From Prochlorococcus sp. AG-409-G20 (GTDB lineage Bacteria; Cyanobacteriota; Cyanobacteriia; PCC-6307; Cyanobiaceae): a stretch of DNA of 52,197 bases. The notes under the pieces were generated by a model. The model saw only the letters and a program-made list of their open reading frames with translations. It ran no database searches and was not told the DNA's origin. Position 1 is the stretch's first letter; every line of letters begins with the position of its first letter. The DNA lies in assembly GCA_003215775.1 (NCBI GenBank), contig QCJW01000012.1, positions 1 through 52,197 of the forward strand. The letters are read 5' to 3'. Below are positions 1-6,349 of this stretch, one piece after another. The position numbers were made by a program, and so were the translations under genes.

Positions 1-522
1 CTTGAGATTGCTAGTGGAAGTGGAGAGCATGCAGTTTGCTTTCAGAAGCGTTTTTGCAATATTGTTTGGCAGGCTAGTGACTCTAATCAGCTTCATTTAA
101 ATAGCATCAATGAATGGATTCGTCATGAGGATTTAGATGGGAAAATGCCCAATGCAATCGAACTTGATGTAATGAAAAGGCCATGGGGTTTAAGAGATGA
201 ATTTGTTAGTAATCTTTGCTCTATAGTTTCTATAAACCTTCTTCATGTTTCTCCTTGGAGTTGCACCGAGGCCCTTTTGACGGAATCTATTTCAATCCTA
301 AAAGATCAAGGTGTTTTGATTATTTATGGTCCATTCAAAATTAAAGGAAAGTATACATCTGAAAGCAATGAGAGATTTGATTGCTCTTTAAGAAGAATGA
401 ATTCATATTGGGGTTTAAGAGACTTGTTTGATATTGAGAAATTAGCCAATGAACTTGGCTTTAGTAGCTTTACGAAGCAAGATATGCCCTCAAATAACTT
501 CCTAATTATTTTGAAGATCTAA
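1..522 (+). CDS. DUF938-type SAM-dependent methyltransferase, 5' end missing
   Basis: The reading frame is already open at base 1 and runs to TAA at 520-522, so the start lies outside the window. The first visible residues, LEIASGSGEHAV, form the glycine-rich SAM-binding motif I of class I methyltransferases. The following IVWQASD and the spacing to the next strand fit the DUF938 family, whose members are about 200 aa; 173 residues are visible. No substrate is established for the family and none can be inferred here. The next 350 bases hold no gene I can support. Confidence 0.75.
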   Translation, partial: LEIASGSGEHAVCFQKRFCNIVWQASDSNQLHLNSINEWIRHEDLDGKMPNAIELDVMKRPWGLRDEFVSNLCSIVSINLLHVSPWSCTEALLTESISILKDQGVLIIYGPFKIKGKYTSESNERFDCSLRRMNSYWGLRDLFDIEKLANELGFSSFTKQDMPSNNFLIILKI

Positions 523-890
523 TAAGTAAATTGTCTTATTTCAGGTCATTCACTTATTGATAGACAAAAGATAGGTCAAGAGAAATTCTTCGTGACTTTT
601 TTAAATAGTTGCTTGAAAGGCTTGAAAGGATTTAGTTCCATGAGTTTAGATAGATAGTTTGTGCGTGAAAGTGGTTGAAGTCTTTGTTTGATTAGCTTTT
701 GTGGGACTGAAAGCCAGCTGCTTTTGATTCGCTGACTCGCTGGAGGCCCCAAAGTTGACCTTTATTGGATGCCTCTAAAATCTCCTTGTAAAGAGCGCTC
801 AGAGATGAATGAGTAAGTTTGATTTTCATATAAGTAAAATTACCCTGTAGACAGGCAATTGATCAATGATAATTGTTAATCCTCATATAT
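523..890. other. intergenic stretch with weak structure only
   Basis: No convincing gene is seen. A 9-bp unit (GCTTGAAAG) occurs twice in tandem at 611-628. Bases 703-750 could fold with an outer GGG/CCC pair enclosing CCAGC (714-718) and GCTGG (739-743), but the loops are large. No tRNA signature is present. This could be an untranslated region of the following small genes. Confidence 0.3.
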
Positions 891-1079
891 ATGATAACTT
901 TTTCTTATAGGTCTGTTCGACTTTATGGCCAAGGCCTCTCGCTAGTGAATGAAAATCTGACCTTTACTTGGTTGCCCTTGATTCACTCTAGATATCAATT
1001 AAAAAGATTATCCAAAAGTAATGCCCTTTTAGTTGAGTCCTTGCTTGATTTCAAAGAACTTGGCCAGGAGAACTACTAA
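891..1079 (+). CDS. unrecognised 62-aa protein
   Basis: ATG at 891 opens a 62-residue frame ending TAA at 1077-1079; a TTG at 873 would add six residues. The product is basic and soluble-looking, with a TFTWLPLIHSRYQ core and a leucine-rich helical end. I do not recognise the family. It lies 24 bases before a 29-codon ORF that has a strong ribosome-binding site, so the two could be co-transcribed and end at the terminator at 1172. Composition is plausible for a real gene, but chance cannot be excluded at this length. Confidence 0.35.
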   Translation: MITFSYRSVRLYGQGLSLVNENLTFTWLPLIHSRYQLKRLSKSNALLVESLLDFKELGQENY

Positions 1080-1103
1080 ATTATTCTGTAGGAGGTGATT
1101 TGG

Positions 1104-1193
1104 ATGTATTTAAGTTTGCCAGGAATAACTATGGATAAACAATATGCTGGTGTTTTACCTTCAGTTAATACAAAAAAAGGGGGAGCCGACTAG
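1104..1193 (+). CDS. 29-aa ORF with perfect Shine-Dalgarno, ending in a terminator
   Basis: ATG at 1104 is preceded by AGGAGGTGAT at 1090-1099, a ten-base match to the 16S rRNA anti-Shine-Dalgarno sequence, with eight bases between AGGAGG and the ATG. Most other genes in this window have weak or no such site. The frame encodes 29 residues beginning MYLSLPGITMDKQ. Its TAG (1191-1193) lies in the loop of the terminator hairpin, so the last four codons (Gly-Gly-Ala-Asp) come from the hairpin's left arm. It may be a microprotein, a regulatory leader peptide, or the tail of a longer mRNA. I do not recognise the peptide. Confidence 0.5.
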   Translation: MYLSLPGITMDKQYAGVLPSVNTKKGGAD

Positions 1194-1207
1194 GCTCCCC
1201 CTTTTTT
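1172..1207 (+). terminator. strong, probably bidirectional intrinsic terminator
   Basis: A 9-bp perfect GC-rich stem, GGGGGAGCC (1179-1187) and GGCTCCCCC (1193-1201), has a five-base loop. It is flanked by A7 on the left and T6 on the right. It sits between the plus-strand small ORFs and the convergent TM2-like gene and can serve both. Confidence 0.9.
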
Positions 1208-1225
1208 GTGTTGCGTTTTTATTGC

Positions 1226-1543
1226 TTACTCTTCAGCAGCTTCAAATTGCTTGAGAAGTCTGAATCCTTTCTTTAAAACTAAGAATGCACCATATGCTCC
1301 AAGTACAACAGGAATAATTACTAGAGGGTTCGCATTCGACATTGCCATGTATTTGGAGCCTCCGTCCATATGACTTGGGCATGGAGCAAGGTACATGATG
1401 CTCCCAAAAACAAGAAGCCAGCCTATGACTGCGAAAACTCCTTCGCGAGTCTTTCCGTCATAGAAGCGATCTAGTCCTATTGGCCAACCTATTGAGAGAA
1501 GACCAAGTCTGGTCAATGCCTTTTTTTCTTCTTTACGGAACAT
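1226..1543 (-). CDS. TM2-domain-like membrane protein
   Basis: The product is 105 aa. The N-terminal part carries the TM2-type signature GWPIGLDRFYDGKTREG (about residues 19-35), in which a hydrophobic helix leads into a Gly-x-D-R-F-Y turn and a short G-rich loop. A second hydrophobic segment follows at about 36-54 and a third near 74-92. A cysteine pair (CPSH region) lies in the loop between them. The family is widespread, with no agreed biochemical role. It ends facing the terminator at 1172-1207 and is probably monocistronic. Confidence 0.7.
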   Translation of the reverse strand: MFRKEEKKALTRLGLLSIGWPIGLDRFYDGKTREGVFAVIGWLLVFGSIMYLAPCPSHMDGGSKYMAMSNANPLVIIPVVLGAYGAFLVLKKGFRLLKQFEAAEE

Positions 1544-1735
1544 GGTTTAACTAAAAGGAATTTTATAGATTCCGACCACTATAGAGATAAATTTAAAAAT
1601 CATGAGTTTTGATCTTCATGTTCTGAAAGAGCATCGGTTTTGAAGTTAAAAATGCTTTTAAATTTCCTATATTTATTAAATGGATCATTGGAAATGATTT
1701 TTGTTGGATAGTATCTCCTTGCTAGTTTTTTTAGG

Positions 1736-2728
1736 TTATTCAGTGATCCTTGTCACTGCCGCGCGAGATTTCTGAAGGATCTCACCAGAAAGTGGGATAA
1801 ATCCCAACTTCGTTGCTTTATTTTGATATTCGTCGCTAAGAACTGCTCTTAGCGCTTGTTGGATGGCATTAGTCTTCGTTCCATTGCCTGTTTTGTAGGC
1901 CAAGATCCATGTGAGAGTTGTAATAGGGTAAGCACCTCTAGTAGTTGGGTTAGGGTTATTCCCAGCCAAATTTTGATCTAGTTTGATCCCGTTGAGTGCT
2001 ATTGCTCCAGCTCTTTCTGCTGGCTTTAGGAATTCTCCAGAGCGGTTTTGAAGGCTCGCAGCTTTAATTGAGCCTTTTATGTAGGACTGGTTGATATATC
2101 CAATCGCGCCAGGAGTATTTTTGATTATTCCAGCTACGCCTGCATTGCCTTTGCCTCCCACTCCTGAAGGCCATTTGACTGACTTGCCAGTGCCAAGTTT
2201 CCACTCTCTAGAAAAAGCCTGCATTGAATTTGTGAAGGTTTTTGTTGTTCCAGATCCATCAGATCTATGAACCCAAGTTAGTTTTCCTGAGGAGCAGCCA
2301 AGTTCACTCCAGTTTTTAATTTCGCCTATAGCAACGCGAACTGCTTGAGATTGAGTGAGTTTAAGTTCGCAATCCGGTTTGTTATATCCAAAGGCGATAG
2401 TGCCTCCTATCACAGGAATTTGAACTAGCCCACGAGTAACTTTTTGAATATCTTTGTCTTTCATCGGATCATCTGAAGCGCCAAAATCCACTGTTTGGTC
2501 GATAAAGGCTTTACGTCCAGACCCAGAACCTACAGATTGATAGTTCACCCTAGGCCCTCCAGATTTAGCAAGATCAGAGAACCATCGTGTGTAGATCTTT
2601 GCTGGGAAAGATGCTCCAGCTCCATTTAAATTAGAATTGTCTCCTGTGGTGCAAGAAGTAAGACCTGAGCTAAGCACTAGCACTGAAGAAAAAATGATGG
2701 CCTTCTTGCTCAAGGACATTGGATCCAT
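1736..2728 (-). CDS. pstS: phosphate ABC transporter substrate-binding lipoprotein PstS
   Basis: The 330-aa product has a lipoprotein signal peptide ending LSSGLTSC, with the lipid-modified cysteine at residue 26. The mature part opens with LNGAGASFPAKIY, the classic PstS phosphate-binding start. It continues with the SVGSGSGRKAF segment and the VHRSDGSGTTKTFT loop that contact phosphate. It would bind inorganic phosphate outside the plasma membrane for PstCAB, none of which is in the window. Two starts are possible: ATG at 2728, or ATG at 2719 (MSLSKK), which makes a more typical signal peptide. Stand-alone pstS genes are common in marine picocyanobacteria. I see no clear Pho box in the short upstream gap. 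Confidence 0.93.
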   Translation of the reverse strand: MDPMSLSKKAIIFSSVLVLSSGLTSCTTGDNSNLNGAGASFPAKIYTRWFSDLAKSGGPRVNYQSVGSGSGRKAFIDQTVDFGASDDPMKDKDIQKVTRGLVQIPVIGGTIAFGYNKPDCELKLTQSQAVRVAIGEIKNWSELGCSSGKLTWVHRSDGSGTTKTFTNSMQAFSREWKLGTGKSVKWPSGVGGKGNAGVAGIIKNTPGAIGYINQSYIKGSIKAASLQNRSGEFLKPAERAGAIALNGIKLDQNLAGNNPNPTTRGAYPITTLTWILAYKTGNGTKTNAIQQALRAVLSDEYQNKATKLGFIPLSGEILQKSRAAVTRITE

Positions 2729-2771
2729 GAAAAGTATTCTTTATAGGCTAAATCACAATGGGAAGGTATTA

Positions 2772-2800
2772 AAAAAGCCTCGCGTGAAGCGAGGCTTTTT
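2772..2800 (-). terminator. intrinsic terminator of the first pcb gene
   Basis: A 12-bp perfect stem, AAAAAGCCTCGC (2772-2783) and GCGAGGCTTTTT (2789-2800), has the loop GTGAA. It lies 56 bases beyond the pcb stop on the minus strand and separates that gene from the pstS promoter region. Confidence 0.88.
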
Positions 2801-2855
2801 CCTAATTGAAAACTCAGACTAGAGCCAAAAGATTCAGCCTTGCTGTAAATACATT

Positions 2856-3911
2856 TTAGTCGGCTGGACTAATACCACTTAGGCTTTGAGGAATCCGTCT
2901 AAAGTCAAATCCCAGAGCACGCAAGGCATGCCATAGGTGACCTTGAATGCAGAAGAACCCAAAGTAGTATTGGACATTAACCAGCGCTGCTCGGGTTGTG
3001 TGCCCCAAAAAGTACTTACAATCAGAAATATCTCCAGTATCAACCCAGTAAGGGGAAATACCAAACTTCAGTGCCAGAGGCTCTCCATACCACTCAATTG
3101 GGTAAACAGTAGTGTTTTGTGAAGCCCAGAAGGCTGCCAAAATACCCATCCAACCCAAACCTGCTAGGGACCAGGAGAGGACGGCTTCTGCTGAAAGTAG
3201 TCCTGCACCCTTGAACTTGGTGTATTCACCAAGTTGCCTAGTAGCAATGTGGAATGCTCCGCCACTTATTTGTAAGAAAGCTAAGAAAGCATGACCACTC
3301 ATTACATCCTCAAGATTATCAATACTGAGGAAGTCGAATTGATGACTTAACAGCATCCCAAAGTCTCCATAACCTGGAAAAACTGTTCTTACTGCACCTA
3401 AGGCTGGATCATAGATGCCATGAACTCTGGCCCATTCAACAAACCAGATATTTGCAACACCAAGGAAAATTAAATGGTGTCCAAGTATGAAAGTTAGGTT
3501 GTCTGGGTTGTCCCATTCAAGTTTGAATTTATCAACACGACCTATTGGGCCACCTTGAAGATCAGGGTCAAAAAGAAGAGAGTGTAATAGTCCAGCTCCT
3601 CCATATACCAAGGAGAAGATCAGGTGGAAGGTTGCAATTAGAGAAACTCCTGCTCCAGTCCAGACGGCTCCTGTTTGGTCAAAGCCAATTCCTAGAGTAG
3701 CCAGGTGAGACAGGTATATCGAGCTCTGATGCCCCATTGCTATAGAGGGGTCAAAGCGTGCAAGCTCCCATAGGCAGCTTGCACCGGTTGCGAAGCAAAT
3801 TAATCCTGTATGCGCAACATGCGAGCCAATGAATCGGCCAGCGCGGTTGGTCACTACAGAATTACCAACCCACCACCCATAGGTGACGTCTGGATTTCCG
3901 TAGGTCTGCAT
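2856..3911 (-). CDS. pcb: chlorophyll a/b-binding antenna protein Pcb (copy 1 of 4)
   Basis: This 351-aa membrane protein of the CP43/IsiA/Pcb family binds divinyl chlorophylls and feeds a photosystem from the thylakoid membrane. It has six hydrophobic spans and conserved chlorophyll-ligand histidines (SHVAHTG near residue 30, ILGHHLIF near 145, GHLWHALRALGFDF near the C-terminus). It lacks the large lumenal loop of PsbC. It belongs with copy 2 in the WWVGNS / FIGSHVAHTG subtype. It is the only copy lacking the QVNYNLDL segment, having RTVFPGYGDFGMLL there. The ATG is confirmed by the shared leader directly upstream. Which photosystem it serves, and its letter name, cannot be decided here. 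Confidence 0.95.
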   Translation of the reverse strand: MQTYGNPDVTYGWWVGNSVVTNRAGRFIGSHVAHTGLICFATGASCLWELARFDPSIAMGHQSSIYLSHLATLGIGFDQTGAVWTGAGVSLIATFHLIFSLVYGGAGLLHSLLFDPDLQGGPIGRVDKFKLEWDNPDNLTFILGHHLIFLGVANIWFVEWARVHGIYDPALGAVRTVFPGYGDFGMLLSHQFDFLSIDNLEDVMSGHAFLAFLQISGGAFHIATRQLGEYTKFKGAGLLSAEAVLSWSLAGLGWMGILAAFWASQNTTVYPIEWYGEPLALKFGISPYWVDTGDISDCKYFLGHTTRAALVNVQYYFGFFCIQGHLWHALRALGFDFRRIPQSLSGISPAD

Positions 3912-4016
3912 GATTTAAGAGTGCAAGGCTTAATACGCTTGGCACACTACACTCATCTGGGTCGCGCAAGGCGACCCGCTTCAGTATCCGTAAAGGTCTG
4001 CTGCAGAAGGGTTTTA
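3912..4016 (-). promoter_or_regulatory. shared pcb leader, copy 1
   Basis: Reading toward the gene, the block has AAAACCCTTCTGC, then ACCTTTACGGATACT, a hairpin, AGTGTAGTGT, and TTGCACTCTTAA three bases before the ATG. The same elements precede all four pcb genes at nearly fixed spacing (79-81 bases from the ATG to TAAAG on the complementary strand). The hairpin here is GGGTCGC (3959-3965) with GCGACCC (3971-3977) and loop GCAAG. No Shine-Dalgarno is present. It probably holds the promoter and 5' untranslated region; the transcription start is not known. Confidence 0.75.
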
Positions 4017-4484
4017 CTGTTTGGGGTAAAGAATGTTCATTGAAGCTACTTCTTGTATGAGTTGAAAATATTGTAATAGCCTGCCATAGCTGACTTTAGT
4101 TGCATCTTAAATTTTAAGTTTTGCAGAAAATCTACCTGCGTATTGTTAATTAAATGATTGCTGGTGGTTTTGTTACCAAGACCAGCAAATGCTTGAATTA
4201 TCCGAAGAGCCAATCCTTGTATTGCAAGTAGCGCCAAAATATAAACAATAGCTATCCTTATCTTTTTATTTGCAATCTATCTAATTACTTTATTTTGATT
4301 TAAATTGGATTAATGATAACAATCGCTAATCTTCTTGCTTTTCTCTTGATCTATTATTTTACAGAAAGATGTCTATTCTGGTTTGTAATTTTTTGTGGAA
4401 ATAAAAAAGCCCCGCAATATATGCAGGGCTTTTGATTTCTTGATTAATTACTTTGTTTATAAGTAATTAATGTGCTTTTAAATC
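4017..4484. other. gap between pcb copies 1 and 2
   Basis: Apart from the pcb copy 2 terminator at 4405-4433, the stretch is AT-rich and has no gene I can support. A 63-codon minus-strand frame (4046-4237) was considered and not accepted, because it has no ribosome-binding site and no recognisable domain. Confidence 0.4.
4405..4433 (-). terminator. intrinsic terminator of pcb copy 2
   Basis: AAAAGCCC (4405-4412) pairs with GGGCTTTT (4426-4433). A single C/A mismatch separates this from an inner GCA/TGC stem with loop ATATA. The A-run on the left gives a U-run for minus-strand transcripts, 52 bases past the stop codon. Confidence 0.82.
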
Positions 4485-5573
4485 TTAGTCTTGAAGACTA
4501 ATTGAGGTATTATCCAGATTGGCAACTGCATTAAGAACTCGTTTAAAGTCAAAGCCTAAGGCTCTAATTGCATGCCATAAATGGCCTTGGATAAAGAAGA
4601 ACCCTAAGTAGTAATGCACATTGGCTAACCATGCACGATTGGTATGTCCGAGTGGAGCACCATCAATCGGCGGAATCGTGTCTGCCCAGTAAGGAGAAAT
4701 TCCAAACTTAAGGCTCAGAGTTTCACCAAAGAAATCAACAGGGTAAACAGTGGTGTTTGTTGCACACCAGAAGGCAGCAACAATTGCCATCCAGCCAATT
4801 CCAGCTAGAGACCAAGAAAGGATTGCTTCAGCAGAAAGGACTTTTGAACCCTTGAACTCGGTGTACTCACCAATTTGCTTGGTTGCAATATGGAATGCAC
4901 CTCCACCAATTTCGAAGAATGCAAGGAAGGCATGTCCACCCATTACATCTTCAAGACTATCAATACTTAAGAAGTCAAACTGGTGATTCCAGATCTGAGT
5001 CAAGTCAAGATTGTAATTAACTTGACGAACAGCTCCTAGGGCAGGGTCATAGATGCCATGAACTCGAGCCCATTCAACAAACCATATGCAAGCAACTCCA
5101 AGGAAAACGAGGTGATGTCCAAGGATAAAGGTCTGATTGTCTGGGTTGTCCCATTCCAATTTGTACCTTGCTGCTTGACGATGCTCTGGACGACCTTCTG
5201 CAAATAAACCAGAACTATTCTGGGTATCTTCGCTGAAAATCAGAGAGTGGAGTAGCCCAGCACCTGCATAGACCATTGAGCAGATCAAGTGGAAAACTGC
5301 TATGAAAGTCACTCCATAGCCTGTCCATGCTCCAGCCTGGTCAAATCCAACCCCAAGTGATGCCAAGTGGGGGAGGAAAATTAATCCCTGATGACCCATT
5401 GGAAGAGAGGGGTCAAAGCGAGCCAGCTCAAAAAGGGTGATAGCACCAGCATTAAAGGCAATCAATCCTGTGTGAGCAACGTGGGAGCCAATGAATCGGC
5501 TTGACTTGTCGGTCACTACAGAATTACCAACCCACCACCCGTAGGTGGGGTTTGGATTTCCATAGCTCTGCAT
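4485..5573 (-). CDS. pcb: chlorophyll a/b-binding antenna protein Pcb (copy 2 of 4)
   Basis: The 362-aa product has the same six-span fold as its neighbours. It belongs to the WWVGNS / FIGSHVAHTG subtype with copy 1, but carries the VNYNLDLTQIWNHQF segment shared almost exactly with copy 4. A short extra stretch (NSSGLFAEGRPEHRQAA, about residues 120-136) lengthens the loop before KLEWDNPDNQTF. The C-terminal tail (NAVANLDNTSISLQD) resembles that of copy 3. The ATG is fixed by the shared leader. It is transcribed away from the TPR-methyltransferase gene and ends at its own terminator, so it is probably monocistronic. Confidence 0.95.
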   Translation of the reverse strand: MQSYGNPNPTYGWWVGNSVVTDKSSRFIGSHVAHTGLIAFNAGAITLFELARFDPSLPMGHQGLIFLPHLASLGVGFDQAGAWTGYGVTFIAVFHLICSMVYAGAGLLHSLIFSEDTQNSSGLFAEGRPEHRQAARYKLEWDNPDNQTFILGHHLVFLGVACIWFVEWARVHGIYDPALGAVRQVNYNLDLTQIWNHQFDFLSIDSLEDVMGGHAFLAFFEIGGGAFHIATKQIGEYTEFKGSKVLSAEAILSWSLAGIGWMAIVAAFWCATNTTVYPVDFFGETLSLKFGISPYWADTIPPIDGAPLGHTNRAWLANVHYYLGFFFIQGHLWHAIRALGFDFKRVLNAVANLDNTSISLQD

Positions 5574-5679
5574 AATTTAAGAGTGCAAAACGGAAATACG
5601 CCACGCACACTACACTCAATTGAGGCTGGAAAGACCAGCTAATTGAGTATCCTTAAAGGTCTGCGGCACAAGGGTTTTA
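5574..5679 (-). promoter_or_regulatory. shared pcb leader, copy 2
   Basis: It has the same element order as the other three leaders. The hairpin is the longest of the four: CTCAATT (5615-5621) pairs with AATTGAG (5641-5647), and inside it GCTGG (5625-5629) pairs with CCAGC (5635-5639), with loop AAAGA. These stem bases differ from those of the other copies yet still pair. The 12 bases TTGCACTCTTAA end three bases before the ATG. Confidence 0.78.
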
Positions 5680-5893
5680 ACTTTTCTTTATTGGCATGCT
5701 GTTTAGACCTCTTGGAATTTCAAAGGCTTTATGCTCTTATTGCCAGTCTCAGAGAGGGTTTTTAGTTGACTGAGAATCTTAATTCTTGACCATATAGAGA
5801 AGTATTGGACTTATCTGTTAAGTGACAGTTTTTTGGTTGGAAGACAAGCTCTGTTACTGGAGAACTTTAAGACTTGCTTGGCTTGAAAACATC

Positions 5894-6106
5894 TCAGTTG
5901 AGAAGTACAGTTCTTAAAAGGAATAATAAAATCAGGTTTAAGAAAACAAGACCAAATAAGATTAGCAAGGGATTTTTAGTGCTTTCGGGAGCGGAAATTT
6001 CATACCCAAATACCTTAAGTACTGTCCTTTTCTGTTTGTCTATGATGGATTGGTTTAGCTCGTTTTTATTATTTGAACTGTTTTTAGTCTCAGTAGGGTC
6101 TTGCAT
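5894..6106 (-). CDS. small tail-anchored membrane protein, unrecognised
   Basis: The product is 70 aa. A polar, Asn/Glu/Lys-rich N-terminal half (residues 1-27) leads into RTVLKVFGYEISAPESTKNP and then one hydrophobic span (about residues 46-66) rich in Leu, with Arg near the end. The polar head, amphipathic linker and C-terminal anchor look like a real small thylakoid or plasma-membrane protein. A plus-strand frame overlaps the same region but reads less naturally. No ribosome-binding site is seen and I do not recognise the family. Confidence 0.4.
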   Translation of the reverse strand: MQDPTETKNSSNNKNELNQSIIDKQKRTVLKVFGYEISAPESTKNPLLILFGLVFLNLILLFLLRTVLLN

Positions 6107-6349
6107 AATGATATTTGCTGATTTCTAATGTGATAGCAAATTTGTCAGTATTAAGCTGCTATTTTCGGTTTAAATTTATTTAAGTTTGTAAATGCTAGAC
6201 CTGTCCTAAATCAGTATTTAAAGATTTATTTTGTATCTTATAGATTTTTTGTTTTATTTTTCCTTAGAATTAAGGATTGTTTGGTTAGTTTATCTTGAAA
6301 GAACAATCATGTATACTATATATTATATAAGTGAATTCAGTAATCTCTT

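Noticed and set aside
611-628. Tandem GCTTGAAAG repeat as a possible CRISPR or regulatory array
   Set aside because: Only two short units with no spacers; likely slippage.
2937-3294. Frames of 60 or more codons antisense to the pcb genes, recurring in several copies
   Set aside because: They are mirror images of conserved pcb coding sequence and recur only because the genes are paralogous.
4046-4237. 63-codon minus-strand frame between pcb copies 1 and 2
   Set aside because: No ribosome-binding site, no domain, low-complexity AT-rich DNA; likely chance.
5874-6128. 84-codon plus-strand frame opposite the small tail-anchored protein
   Set aside because: The opposite-strand reading gives a more natural polar-head plus membrane-anchor layout; this one lacks a plausible start site and looks like its complement.
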